A stretch of 61,851 nt of DNA from Sphingomonas bacterium (lineage in GTDB: Bacteria; Pseudomonadota; Alphaproteobacteria; Sphingomonadales; Sphingomonadaceae), in the NCBI RefSeq assembly GCF_028293085.1, contig NZ_JAQGLC010000401.1, positions 1 through 61,851 of the forward strand, written 5' to 3'. Positions 1 through 9,426 of the stretch are shown one piece after another. The stretch's first letter is position 1; each line of letters starts with the position of its first letter. A model generated the notes under the pieces. That model did not search any database. It worked only from the letters and a program-made list of their open reading frames with translations, and had not been told where the DNA came from. Position numbers and translations under genes: made by a program.

Positions 1-989
1 GAGGGCGGGCAGAGCGGCTATATCAGCGCGACCGATTTCGTCGTGCGGCGGCAGAACGGGCGCGGGGCTTCGCGCCTCTCCCCGCTGGTGATCGACAGTG
101 TGTGCTTCTACCAGACCAGCGTCGGCAACGGCGTGCGCACGCTCGGCTATCAGTTCGAGACGGATTCGATCCATTCGAACGACGTGACGATCTTTCGCCG
201 CATCTGTTCCGCGGGCACGACATCAAGGCCTGGGCCTATGCGCAGGAGCCGCGATCGCTGATCTGGGCGGTGCGCGACGACGGCAAATTGCTGTGCTTCA
301 CCTGGGAGCAGGAGCAGCAGGTATGGGGCTGGACAATCTGCGAGACGGACGGGCTGGTCGAGAGCGTGTGCGTGATCTCGGAAGGGACCGAGGACCGGCT
401 TTACCTGACGGTGCGGCGCGGAGAGAAATTGCTGATCGAGCGCATGGCCGCGACGCGCTGGAATGCGGTGGAGGATTGTTGCTTCCTCGATAGCGCGGTC
501 ACCTATCTGTTCGATGATCCGTCAACGACCTTGCGCAATCTCGATCACCTTGAGGGCCTGACCGTTACGGCGCTGGCAGACGGGGGCGTTATCACCGACC
601 TCGTTGTGGCCGGCGGGATTGTGGAGCTTGAGGTTGCCGCAACCAAGGTAACGATCGGCCTGCCCTATACCGCGACCGTCGAGACGCTGCCATTGGCCTA
701 TCAGGGCCGAGGAGGCTGGACGATCGGCAAGCCACAAACGCAGGCTCGTGCGACTCTTCGGCTGGTCGATAGCCGGGGCGTGTCTGTCGGCCCCACAGAC
801 GCCACGCTAGAGCCGTTGCGGGCTCGGGTGGCAGAACTGCCCGGCCAGCCACCAGCACTCATGACGGGGCTGTTCCAGGCGATCCTGCGGCCGGATCTGA
901 ACGAGGGCGCGCGGATGGTCGTGCAGTCCGACCAGCCGCTCCCGATGACGGTCTCTGCGGTCTACCTCGATCCCACGGTTTCGGAATAG
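1..989 (+). pseudogene. Phage virion (nozzle / T7 gp12-position) protein, 5'-truncated and frameshifted
   Basis: The reading frame enters from outside the window in frame 1, and coding-like sequence (YISATDFVV to NDVTIF) runs to about 195. The text then continues in frame 3 as HLFRGHDIKAWAYAQEPRS and on to the stop at 989. Restoring one base in the stretch 193-201 joins the two halves into one protein, so a 1-base deletion or a sequencing error is likely. The C-terminal part (LEGLTVTALADGG, IGLPYTATVETL) resembles large beta-rich virion proteins of podophage-like prophages. Its position directly before a T7 gp13-like gene suggests the tail nozzle. Function is inferred from order and resemblance only. 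Confidence 0.6.
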
Positions 990-993
990 GCCA

Positions 994-1452
994 ATGGCCG
1001 TCGAGCTGGTCCGCGCGCGGCCGCAGCATGTAGGGCCGATCGCCAATCGCATGCGGGGAATGGACGTGCTGGAATGCCGCGCGTTCGGGCACTCTCCCAA
1101 GGAAGCGCTGCGGCTCGGGCTCAGGGCATCGTCGCTCTGCTACACCGCAAAGGTCGATGGCCGACCTGAGGCGATGTTCGGGCTGACCGTCACCAATGCC
1201 ATGTGCGGGGAGGGCTCGCCGTGGATGCTCGGAACCGAGGCGATTTACGAGCACCCGCGCGAGATGATCCGGTGGGGCGCCGCGATCGTCAGGCGCTGGG
1301 CCGATTCAACGCCATACCTCAAAAATGTAGTCGCCGTTCGGAATGATCGCGCCATCCGCATGCTGCGGAGGTGGGGCTTCACCGTTTCGGAAGGGGGTGA
1401 TCAAGTGTTCGCCGGGGTTGAGTTCGCCACCTTCACCATGGATCGCCGCTGA
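994..1452 (+). CDS. T7 gp13-like internal virion protein (GNAT-fold, DUF2833-like)
   Basis: This 152-residue protein has a GNAT-like layout. A substrate strand lies near residues 45-65 (CYTAKVDGRPEAMFGLTV). The C-terminal half (KNVVAVRNDRAIRMLRRWGF) resembles the acetyl-CoA-binding helix region of acetyltransferases. T7 gene 13 and the DUF2833 family share this fold and sit at this place in the late operon, where they help assemble the internal core. The ATG at 994 follows the upstream stop by four bases, and the stop overlaps the next start (TGATG), so translation is coupled. Whether it keeps any enzymatic activity is unknown. Confidence 0.6.
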   Translation: MAVELVRARPQHVGPIANRMRGMDVLECRAFGHSPKEALRLGLRASSLCYTAKVDGRPEAMFGLTVTNAMCGEGSPWMLGTEAIYEHPREMIRWGAAIVRRWADSTPYLKNVVAVRNDRAIRMLRRWGFTVSEGGDQVFAGVEFATFTMDRR

Positions 1453-1991
1453 TGTGCGATCCCGTCACACTCACGATTGCCGCCACTGCCGTCGCGATCG
1501 GCGGGCAAGTCATGTCCGGCATCGGGCAGGCGCAACAATATCGCTATGAGGCGAAGATCGCCGACCAGAACGCGCATCTCGCCAACGAGCAGGCGCATGA
1601 CTCGATCGACAACACGAACCTCGAAGCACAGCGGCGCTATCGCGAGCTTTCCCAGACCAAGGGCGCACAGCAAGCGGCGATGGCAGCGAACGGGCTCGAT
1701 CTGAATTTCGGCTCGCCCGTCGATATCCAGAAGGACACGGCCATGATCGGCGCGGAGGATCTGGCGCAGATCTACAAGAGCGGGTTCGAACTGACGCGCA
1801 GCCACGAAATCACTGCGTGGAATTACAAATCGCAGGCGGCCGGTAAGCGCGCGCAGGCGACGGGGGCCTTGATCAATGCGGGCTTTCAGGCCGTGGGGAC
1901 CGCGCTGGGCGGGGCGTCTCAGGCCGCGGGCATGGGCGGTAGCTCGGCCAAGGCGGCCGGCGCCACCTCCAAAATCAACGCGCAGTTCTGA
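1452..1991 (+). CDS. T7 gp14-like internal virion / ejection protein
   Basis: This is a 179-residue, alanine- and glutamine-rich helical protein. A hydrophobic N-terminal stretch (LTIAATAVAIGGQVMSGIG, about residues 6-24) is followed by a long helix (QQYRYEAKIADQNAHLANEQ) and a glycine/alanine-rich tail. This is the usual look of gp14-like internal virion protein B, which forms the outer-membrane part of the DNA-ejection channel. It starts at the overlapping TGATG after the gp13-like gene and ends in TGATG at the start of the next gene. Size and gene order agree with T7 gp14 (196 residues). Confidence 0.6.
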   Translation: MCDPVTLTIAATAVAIGGQVMSGIGQAQQYRYEAKIADQNAHLANEQAHDSIDNTNLEAQRRYRELSQTKGAQQAAMAANGLDLNFGSPVDIQKDTAMIGAEDLAQIYKSGFELTRSHEITAWNYKSQAAGKRAQATGALINAGFQAVGTALGGASQAAGMGGSSAKAAGATSKINAQF

Positions 1992-4006
1992 TGGTCACGG
2001 TCCCCGTCGAACAGAACCGTGTGGGCATCGCGCAGGTCACGGACGCCAAGCTCCAGCCGGGACAGGGTGCCGGCGCGGGGCTTCAGGCGATCGGCGCAGG
2101 CGCGCAGGCGGTTGGGCAGGGCATGGACCAACTCGCGGTCGCCAATTTCCAGGAGGCGAAGCGCAGGCAGGCCGAACAACGCAATGAGGATCTGGCGGCG
2201 GCGGGAAAGGCCACGGCCGATCTGCGGCTTGAGGCGACAAGGTCCGTCATCGACCTGCGCAATCAGGCCGCGCCGGGCGGCGAAGGTCATGCCGATGCAG
2301 CGGGCAAATGGTTCGACGAGCATTCGCAGGGCGTTCTCGACAGCATCGCCGATCCTAAGGTCAAGCGTCAGATCGCCGAGCAACTTGCCAGCATGCATGC
2401 CTCGTTCGTCGGCGGCGAGATGGAATGGGCGGATGCGAAGCGCCGCGAGAAGATCGGGAGCGACGATAACGATGCGGTCGCTGCATCCGCCGCGCGCATC
2501 GAGACTGCACCAGACCTTGCATCCGCGCAGGCCGTGCGGATCGAAGAGCGCGACGCGAGCCTGCGCCGGATCGATTCCTATGATCTACCCGACGATGCCA
2601 AGGCGAAGATGCGCAAGGGCGTCGAAAAGAACCTCGCGAAATCGACGCTCGATCTGGGCATCCGCACCGACTGGAAAGCCACCCGCGAGCTTCTGGACAA
2701 GGGCGCGTTCAACGTCCTGCCGCCCGAACAGATCGATAGCGGCTATCAGGCGGTAGCGATCGAGGAACGCCGTGCGGCGGCGGTGGCGGCGAACCAGACT
2801 GCGATTGCGACCAAGGCGGCACGTGAGGCTATCGCCACGGTCAGCGCGCGCCAGTCGACGGGCGAGGTCGTTCCTGATGCGGAGCTCCAGAACGCCGCGA
2901 CGATGGCGGCGGCGATCGGCGATACCAGCACTGCGGTTACGTTGAAGGCGATGCAGCGCACCAACGGCATCAACCGGGAGACACAAGGCTGGTCGCCGGA
3001 GCAATATGATAGCGAGATCGGGCGGCTTCGCGCGCTTGGGGAAAAGCGGTCGCCCGAAGAGGATATCCGCCTTGATCGCATCCAGAACATTGCTGGGCAG
3101 CGCAAGGCCGAGTTCAAAGAGAACCCCGGCCAATGGGCCGCGCTCAACGGCCATCCGCCGCCGGCTCTCGATTATTCGCAGCCCGCGACATGGGAAGCGC
3201 GCAAGGCGTGGCAACAGACGATCAGCGCCGCGATCGGAAAGCCGGTGCCATTCCTTCAGCCTGCCGAAACATCCCGGCTTCAGGCGATGTACGCGGACGG
3301 TGCAGGCGGGCGGCTCAAGGTCATCAACGGGCTGGCAGCGATTGGGGGCAGGACGGCGCAACAGGCCATGCGCCAGGTCGCGCCATCCGATGCCTTCGCT
3401 GCCCGTATTGTCCTCCTGCCATCGGGCGACAGGGCGCAGGCGCTCCACGGCATCGACGCGCGCAAGGCAAATACCGCGCTTGTCGATGGAGGTGCATCGG
3501 CCGGCGATACCAAGGCCACCACGCACGACGCGTTCATTGCAAGGCTCGGGTCGGCGGGCTCGCTGCTCGATCAAGGCGAGGTTGCGGCCTCGCTCGAAAT
3601 CGCGCGCAACATCTATGCCGATCAGGCGACCAAGAACGGCATCAACTCGTTCAACGAGGATCTGTGGAATACCTCGATTCACAGGGCTCTCGGCGGCACG
3701 CGTGACCAGAACGGCCAATGGCTGGGCGGCGTAGGCTCGTGGAACGGTACGCCCGTCCTCCTGCCCTCGCGGCTGACGCAGCACGATTTTGAGACGCATC
3801 TTTCGCGCATCACGTGGAGCGACAAATGGGCGGGTGCGCCGGTGTTTGCGGATGGAACAACCGTGATGACACCGGCGCAGGTCCGCCAGTTCACGCCGAT
3901 CGTGCGCGCGGATGGCACCTATGAATTCCACGGGCCGAACAACACCATCTTGCAGCGCAAGGATCACAGCGTCTTCACGCTCGATATCGAGCATCGCGGG
4001 AAATGA
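1991..4006 (+). CDS. T7 gp15-like internal virion protein
   Basis: This 671-residue, mostly helical protein has no recognised catalytic motif. The N-terminal 200 residues are rich in Ala, Gln, Arg and Glu with coiled-coil character. The C-terminal region (about 480-670) is more mixed, with aromatic residues around NEDLWNTSIHRALGG and VGSWNGTPVLLPSRL. The length is close to T7 gp15 (747 residues), and the gene lies between gp14-like and gp16-like genes. It therefore probably forms the periplasmic part of the ejection tube. Both ends overlap neighbours (TGATG at the start; ATGA at 4003-4006). Confidence 0.5.
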   Translation: MVTVPVEQNRVGIAQVTDAKLQPGQGAGAGLQAIGAGAQAVGQGMDQLAVANFQEAKRRQAEQRNEDLAAAGKATADLRLEATRSVIDLRNQAAPGGEGHADAAGKWFDEHSQGVLDSIADPKVKRQIAEQLASMHASFVGGEMEWADAKRREKIGSDDNDAVAASAARIETAPDLASAQAVRIEERDASLRRIDSYDLPDDAKAKMRKGVEKNLAKSTLDLGIRTDWKATRELLDKGAFNVLPPEQIDSGYQAVAIEERRAAAVAANQTAIATKAAREAIATVSARQSTGEVVPDAELQNAATMAAAIGDTSTAVTLKAMQRTNGINRETQGWSPEQYDSEIGRLRALGEKRSPEEDIRLDRIQNIAGQRKAEFKENPGQWAALNGHPPPALDYSQPATWEARKAWQQTISAAIGKPVPFLQPAETSRLQAMYADGAGGRLKVINGLAAIGGRTAQQAMRQVAPSDAFAARIVLLPSGDRAQALHGIDARKANTALVDGGASAGDTKATTHDAFIARLGSAGSLLDQGEVAASLEIARNIYADQATKNGINSFNEDLWNTSIHRALGGTRDQNGQWLGGVGSWNGTPVLLPSRLTQHDFETHLSRITWSDKWAGAPVFADGTTVMTPAQVRQFTPIVRADGTYEFHGPNNTILQRKDHSVFTLDIEHRGK

Positions 4007-6669
4007 GCGACAACCGCGGCTCGGTCTTCGTCAGCGACGCGCCGGATAGCCGCCTTCCTGTACAGCGCGGGCAGGCGCCGGCTGCTCCCGTTACCAGCGG
4101 TGACATTCTTGGCGCGCACTGGACGCTCGGCCGGCAGGATTTCGCGGGTGCCGAGCTTCAATCCGAGATCGATGCTTACGGCCCGATCGTGACCGAGTTG
4201 CTCAAGCGCGAAAAGCCCGGCTGGCTGGGCATAACGCCTGACCCGTACACCACGGGCGCGCGGCAGGGCATGCCGTACAGTACCGGCCGAATCTGGGATG
4301 CAGTCTCGCGTTACCGCAAGGACGAGCCCTCTTTCATGAGCAATGTTCCGGCCAAGAATGAGGCCGAGTTCACCGCCTGGGTGAAAGCGGAGGAGCTTAA
4401 GCGCAGGCGCGGGGCGCAGGATATCGCGTCGCGTCAGGCCGGGCTTGGACAGAATACGCTGGGCTTGGTTGCCGATGTCGGGACAGGGTTGGTCGATCCG
4501 ATCAACCTTGCGACCATGCCGTTTGGAGGCGGCGGAAAGACGGTCCTTCAGGTGATAGGCCGGGAAGCACTGATCAACGGCCTGACCGAAGTGGCTGAAT
4601 TGCCATCGATCACCACCAATCGCGCCCGCTTCGGCGAAAAGATGACGCCGGCCGATATGGCGATCGATGTCGGCATGTCGACGCTTGGCGGCGCTGTGTT
4701 CGGTGCGGGCGACAAGCTGCTACGGAAGGGCGCGAAGGCCCTCGTTCAAAGCGAGCCCGCGCAGATCGCGGCACAGGCGACGAAGCAGACGCTTCAGGTG
4801 ATCGTGCCGCCCCTCGATCCGCAACACCAGATGGCGAGTGCACTGGCGAAGGCGCCTGTATCGGAGCTGCCCGATACGGAGGTGGCGCGGCGCTTTTCGG
4901 AGGCCATCCCTGCTGAAGTCCGAACGCCAGACGAACAAGCGGCGCTGCACGTCATCGAGCGCCAGGACGATATCAACGCGACGAACCCGTTCAAGGATAC
5001 GCCGGCCGGCCGCGACGCCCATGCTGACCGGCTCGAATCGGCGATGACGGACATCATCAAGCGCGGCGATCCGAACGGCGGCGTTGCGATTCCGCAGCCG
5101 ATACGTCGCGCGGCGCTCAATCCTGCGCCCGTCCCGCAAGGCGAACCCCGCACTACGTTCATGGAGCGCGTTCGCAGCCGGGAGAGCGGCGGCAATGATG
5201 CGGCCGTTCCGCGCGATCCTGCCACGGGCAAGCGCCTGTCGAGCGCTATGGGCCGCTACCAGTTCACGGACGACACATGGCTGCGATATTACAAGCGCGA
5301 GGTCGGGGCTGGCGGACTGAGCGATGCTGCGATTCTGGCGAAGCGCACCGATGGCGCGATGCAGGACCGCCTGATGTCGGCGCTGACGAACGACAATGCG
5401 GCGCACCTCCACAGCATCGGAGCGCCTGAGACGGCGGGCAATCTGTATCTTGAGCATTTCGCGGGGCAAGGCGGGGCCGAACGCATCCTGAAGGCCGCGC
5501 CCGACACGCCGATAGAGAACCTTCTGTCGGCAGATGCCATCGCAGCGAACAAATTTCTGCGCGGCAAGACGGCCGGCGACGTGATCGCCTGGGCTCACGC
5601 CAAGATGGGCGAGGAACCACACGCGGGCGCTGTTTTGCGCCGCGATCTGGTGGACAACAACGAAGATTGGGCTGATTCACAGGCGGCGATTGATGCGGAG
5701 GCGCGCGATCTGGCACGATCCCGACAGGCGGAAGCGGCGGGGCCCGCTCGCATTGAAAGCGCTATAGACCCTGCCGTCGAGCCCCGCTCCTTCAACATCG
5801 ATCCCGGCGAACACCCAGTTGTTGCGGCCCTGCGCGATACGCCTGACGTGCGGTACATCAAGGCGCGCGACGCTTATGAAGCAGCCACGCCATCGCGGCA
5901 GGCAATCACCCTGGACGAAGGACGGGCGCACGCGGAGGAATTCGTGGGCAAGCCGCTGCAGAACGCATCGACAGGCATGGAGGCGACCGTCTCCAAGTCA
6001 TCGCTCCGCAAGATGCTGAGCCAGTCGGCGGTAGGCAAGTCGACATCTCCCGGCGAACATGCGCTTGCGGTCGCCAACGCGGATCGCCTGTTCGCAGCCG
6101 CGCTACTCGACGAGACGCATCCCAATGCGCGTGACCTGTCGGCCGGTGCGGGCGTGATCGCGGTTCATCGGTATGTCGCGCCACTTGTCACTCCAGAGGG
6201 AGTGCGCGCCGTCAAGATGACGGTGAAAGAAACGGCGGGCAAGGCGCCGAATCCGCTCTACACGATCGAAACGATGGAAGTAGAGCCCGACCGCTTGGCC
6301 CCGCAAAGCGGGATTGAGCCGGTACCAGGGCAAGGCCTGCATACTGGACGGCCGGGCTCCAATCCTGAAGTAAGGTCAATGATTGAGTCCGTCAAGGATA
6401 TGCACGACCATCTCGACGCAGTAGCGGGCCACTACGCAGACGCCCCCGTCCATGCGGCCGAACACTTGCCTGCCTTCGACAAACCGACCGACAAAGGCCC
6501 GGCCGCACAGGTAGAAAGCGTGATGCACGATCTGCGCCTTGCGGCTGAAGCCGAACCGGATGCATCCTTCCGCGTTGGCGAAGAAGGAACCGAGCGCCCA
6601 CTATCCGAAATCCTGAAGGATCTGGACGATGAAGATGCGGCGATCGAAGCCGTGAGGGGGTGCCTGTGA
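4003..6669 (+). CDS. T7 gp16-like internal virion protein with lytic transglycosylase and polyvalent C-terminal domains
   Basis: This 888-residue virion protein has three visible parts. Residues 1-380 are helical, with a hydrophobic stretch at 150-240. A lytic transglycosylase domain lies at about 385-550: the catalytic Glu is E394 in RSRESGGND, and AMGRYQFTDDTW follows at 416-427. The C-terminal part (about 645-770, containing NASTGMEATVSKSSLRKML and TVKETAGK) resembles domains of phage large polyvalent proteins, possibly of the BECR nuclease-like class. The transglycosylase would cut peptidoglycan during DNA entry. In T7 gp16 this domain is at the N-terminus; here it is central. The C-terminal assignment is tentative. 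Confidence 0.65.
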   Translation: MSDNRGSVFVSDAPDSRLPVQRGQAPAAPVTSGDILGAHWTLGRQDFAGAELQSEIDAYGPIVTELLKREKPGWLGITPDPYTTGARQGMPYSTGRIWDAVSRYRKDEPSFMSNVPAKNEAEFTAWVKAEELKRRRGAQDIASRQAGLGQNTLGLVADVGTGLVDPINLATMPFGGGGKTVLQVIGREALINGLTEVAELPSITTNRARFGEKMTPADMAIDVGMSTLGGAVFGAGDKLLRKGAKALVQSEPAQIAAQATKQTLQVIVPPLDPQHQMASALAKAPVSELPDTEVARRFSEAIPAEVRTPDEQAALHVIERQDDINATNPFKDTPAGRDAHADRLESAMTDIIKRGDPNGGVAIPQPIRRAALNPAPVPQGEPRTTFMERVRSRESGGNDAAVPRDPATGKRLSSAMGRYQFTDDTWLRYYKREVGAGGLSDAAILAKRTDGAMQDRLMSALTNDNAAHLHSIGAPETAGNLYLEHFAGQGGAERILKAAPDTPIENLLSADAIAANKFLRGKTAGDVIAWAHAKMGEEPHAGAVLRRDLVDNNEDWADSQAAIDAEARDLARSRQAEAAGPARIESAIDPAVEPRSFNIDPGEHPVVAALRDTPDVRYIKARDAYEAATPSRQAITLDEGRAHAEEFVGKPLQNASTGMEATVSKSSLRKMLSQSAVGKSTSPGEHALAVANADRLFAAALLDETHPNARDLSAGAGVIAVHRYVAPLVTPEGVRAVKMTVKETAGKAPNPLYTIETMEVEPDRLAPQSGIEPVPGQGLHTGRPGSNPEVRSMIESVKDMHDHLDAVAGHYADAPVHAAEHLPAFDKPTDKGPAAQVESVMHDLRLAAEAEPDASFRVGEEGTERPLSEILKDLDDEDAAIEAVRGCL

Positions 6670-9083
6670 GCCTCGGCCAATGCATCCCCGGCCTTATCGA
6701 GGACGGCACGATCACGCCCGAGCGCGGCCGGCGCATGATGGCGAAATATGATGAGTTGCTGAAATACTATAAGGGCCAGATGGGCGAGGCCGCTGCGGCT
6801 GCTCAGGCGACTGAAAAGACGCTTGAGCAATTGACCGCGGAAGCCGCGCTTCGGAAACGGCAGGAGCTTTTGCAGGTCGCGGCGCAGCGGGACGCGCTCA
6901 AGAGCATGGCCGTCTATGCCGGCGGGACGAAAGAGGGTGACCCGATCAATCCCAAGGCAGCAGTTGCGCTGTTCGATCGTGACGGGAAGGCGCCCTATTC
7001 GAACGTCGAGGGACGGCGCAAGGCTATCCGTGGCCGCGCCCATGCGATGATCGACGAGCTGTTGCAGCAGCATCATACCAACGTTGCGGGGCAGGTTCGC
7101 CAGAAGGCGCAGCTTGTCGATATCGTGCGCGAGCTGTTCGGCGAGGACAGCGGCAACGTCAATGCGAAGGAACTGGCTGAAGCGTGGAGCGGATCGGCGG
7201 AAATGTTGCGCCAGCGTTTCAACACGGCCGGCGGCTCTATCGGCAAGATGGCGCGGTGGGGCCTGCCACAGTCGCACGATACCCGTGCCGTTCGGAAGGC
7301 GGGCTATGATGCATGGGTAGCGGAGATCGGCCCGAAGCTGGATCGCGCGCGTATGCTCGATCAGGAGACGGGGCTCCCGTTCACGGATGAGGCATTCGGC
7401 GCCGCGTTGCGCAACGTGTTCGAAACGCTGCGGACGGACGGCTGGAACAAGCGCAAGCCAGGTGGTGCGATGGGCGCGGGCAAGCTCGCCAACCGCCATC
7501 AGGACAGCCGATTCCTCATCTTCAAGGATGCGGACGGATGGATGGACTATCAGGCCAAGTTCGGTACCGGCACGCCGTTCGATTCGATGATGGGTCACAT
7601 CGACAGTATGTCGCGCGAGATCGCGCTGATGGAGGTTCTGGGGCCAAACCCGACCGCCTCCGTCCGTTGGCTCAAGGACACTATCACGCAATCGGCGGAA
7701 ACGGCGATCGAGCCCGGCACCAAGGCAGGCGACAAGGCTTATGCAGCCACGAAACAGATCGATCGGCTATATGATGAAATTACTGGAGCCTCGGGACGGG
7801 CTGAGAATCGCACGCTCGCGCTTGGCTTTTCCGCGCTGCGATCCTTCCAGACGGCGGCAAAGCTGGGGAGCGCCACCCTTTCGGCGGTGACGGACACAGC
7901 CTTCCAGACATCGACCCGCCATTTCAACGGGCTCGGCGCGTCCAAGATGATCGGGCAATATGTGAACCTGTTCCGCCCCGGATCGAAGGCGGATCAGAAG
8001 CTTGCCGTTCGTCTCGGCCTAATCGCGAACGAATGGTCGCAGCGCGCGGCGGCGCAGGGTCGATACCTCAATGAGGAATTGAGCGGCGATGTCTCGCGTC
8101 GGCTGGCGGAAGGCGTCCTGCGCCTGTCGGGCCTGTCGCGCTGGACCGAGGCGGGACGGTGGGCGTTCGGGATGGAGTTTCTGGGCCACATCACCGACAA
8201 CGCTGGCAAGACCTTCGACAAGCTGCATCCGGCCTTTCGGGGCGCCATGGAACGGTACGGGATCGATGCGGCGGGTTGGGAGCATATCCGCGCGACACCG
8301 CTTGAAGAGGACCGCGGTGTCGGATGGCTGAAGCCCGCGAACGTCGCCGATAGCAAGCTTGGCGACAAGCTGCTCGAAATGATCCTGACCGAGACGGACT
8401 TCGCCGTTCCGACCGCAGACCTTCGCACCAAGGCGCTGATCAATTCCGTCGCGCCAAAAGGCACATGGGCGGGCGAGATCGCGCGATCGGCGCTGCTGTT
8501 CAAGTCGTTCGGTATCTCGATGGTGATCACGCAGGGGCGACGGATCATGGAGCAATCAGGGCCTAACGCGGCGCGCTATGCGGCAGGGCTGTTCATCGGC
8601 ACGACGCTGACCGGGGCTCTGGCGCTGGAGCTGAAGGCGCTAGCTAGCGGCAAGGACCCGCGCCCGATGGACGACGCGCCTTTCTGGGGTGCGGCGGTCC
8701 TTCAGGGCGGCGGCTTCGGTATCTTCGGCGACTTCCTTCAATCGACCGAGAACAGGTTCGGGGGTGGCTTTGCAGGCACCTTGGCAGGGCCGCTCGTCGG
8801 GGATCTGGATACAATTCGCAAGGCGGCAACCGGCAGTCATCCGGGCTGGGAATTGGCGCGTGTTGCAAAGTCGGAAGTGCCAGGGCAATCCCTCTGGTAT
8901 ACGAAGCTCGCTTTCGACCGCCTCGTTACCGACCAGATCCAAGAGGCGATGGACCCGAACTATCGCGATTCATGGCGCCGGATGAAGAAGCGCGCCGATG
9001 ATCAGCGGACGAAGTTCTGGTGGAATCCGGGGCAGGCTACGCCAGATCGCGCGCCCGACATGGCAGCGGTTGCCGGTCAGTAA
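6666..9083 (+). CDS. Large internal virion protein, second gp16-like half
   Basis: This protein of about 805 residues begins with GTG at 6666 (or GTG at 6660), preceded by GAGGGG, and overlaps the stop of the transglycosylase gene. Residues 35-90 form a charged coiled coil. The C-terminal third has membrane-like glycine/alanine segments (AARYAAGLFIGTTLTGALAL, then FWGAAVLQGGGFGIFGDFL). The pair of large proteins at 4003-9083 together matches the place and more than the size of T7 gp16, so this is probably a second component of the ejection machinery. No enzymatic motif was recognised. Confidence 0.5.
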   Translation: MSLGQCIPGLIEDGTITPERGRRMMAKYDELLKYYKGQMGEAAAAAQATEKTLEQLTAEAALRKRQELLQVAAQRDALKSMAVYAGGTKEGDPINPKAAVALFDRDGKAPYSNVEGRRKAIRGRAHAMIDELLQQHHTNVAGQVRQKAQLVDIVRELFGEDSGNVNAKELAEAWSGSAEMLRQRFNTAGGSIGKMARWGLPQSHDTRAVRKAGYDAWVAEIGPKLDRARMLDQETGLPFTDEAFGAALRNVFETLRTDGWNKRKPGGAMGAGKLANRHQDSRFLIFKDADGWMDYQAKFGTGTPFDSMMGHIDSMSREIALMEVLGPNPTASVRWLKDTITQSAETAIEPGTKAGDKAYAATKQIDRLYDEITGASGRAENRTLALGFSALRSFQTAAKLGSATLSAVTDTAFQTSTRHFNGLGASKMIGQYVNLFRPGSKADQKLAVRLGLIANEWSQRAAAQGRYLNEELSGDVSRRLAEGVLRLSGLSRWTEAGRWAFGMEFLGHITDNAGKTFDKLHPAFRGAMERYGIDAAGWEHIRATPLEEDRGVGWLKPANVADSKLGDKLLEMILTETDFAVPTADLRTKALINSVAPKGTWAGEIARSALLFKSFGISMVITQGRRIMEQSGPNAARYAAGLFIGTTLTGALALELKALASGKDPRPMDDAPFWGAAVLQGGGFGIFGDFLQSTENRFGGGFAGTLAGPLVGDLDTIRKAATGSHPGWELARVAKSEVPGQSLWYTKLAFDRLVTDQIQEAMDPNYRDSWRRMKKRADDQRTKFWWNPGQATPDRAPDMAAVAGQ

Positions 9084-9343
9084 TCAGTGTCAGGTGAGAT
9101 GCACGCGGCATAGTCGTGTGCGTTCTGGCAGGCGATGCGGTCAAGTGCCCCTGATGCCGGAGCAATGACGAAGATCATGGCGACAAAAGCAAGGACGCCA
9201 GCCAAGGCCCCAACCCAAAGACGCTTGGTTCGCTCGGCCACCTTCACATAAACCCACATGCCGACGACCAGGGTGAGCAAGGCCACGCCCGCTGCGATCA
9301 ATCCGGCCATTTCAGAGCCGGCCCAAACATAGGCGCTGTGCAT
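9077..9343 (-). CDS. Small two-helix membrane protein on the opposite strand (moron candidate)
   Basis: This is an 88-residue protein, or 77 if it starts at the second Met. Two membrane helices are clear: AGLIAAGVALLTLVVGMWVYV, and LWVGALAGVLAFVAMIFVIA after a short basic loop (KVAERTKR). The tail has two cysteines (IACQNAHDYAAC) that could pair in the periplasm. It runs against the late operon, and its 3' end overlaps the upstream virion gene by seven bases. No strong Shine-Dalgarno is seen. Position and orientation suggest lysogenic expression, for example superinfection exclusion, but no function is demonstrated. Confidence 0.55.
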   Translation of the reverse strand: MHSAYVWAGSEMAGLIAAGVALLTLVVGMWVYVKVAERTKRLWVGALAGVLAFVAMIFVIAPASGALDRIACQNAHDYAACISPDTDY

Positions 9344-9426
9344 CCCGTCTAGAATACCACGCCCTTGCCCTCCGATTCAAGCTACCCCCGCAACCCCCTA
9401 CGCCGCGCCTATCACAGGAGGCGCGC

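Noticed and set aside
193..201. Programmed ribosomal frameshift in the first virion gene
   Set aside because: No slippery heptamer or downstream structure is evident, and such recoding is not known for nozzle proteins. A mutation or sequencing error is simpler.
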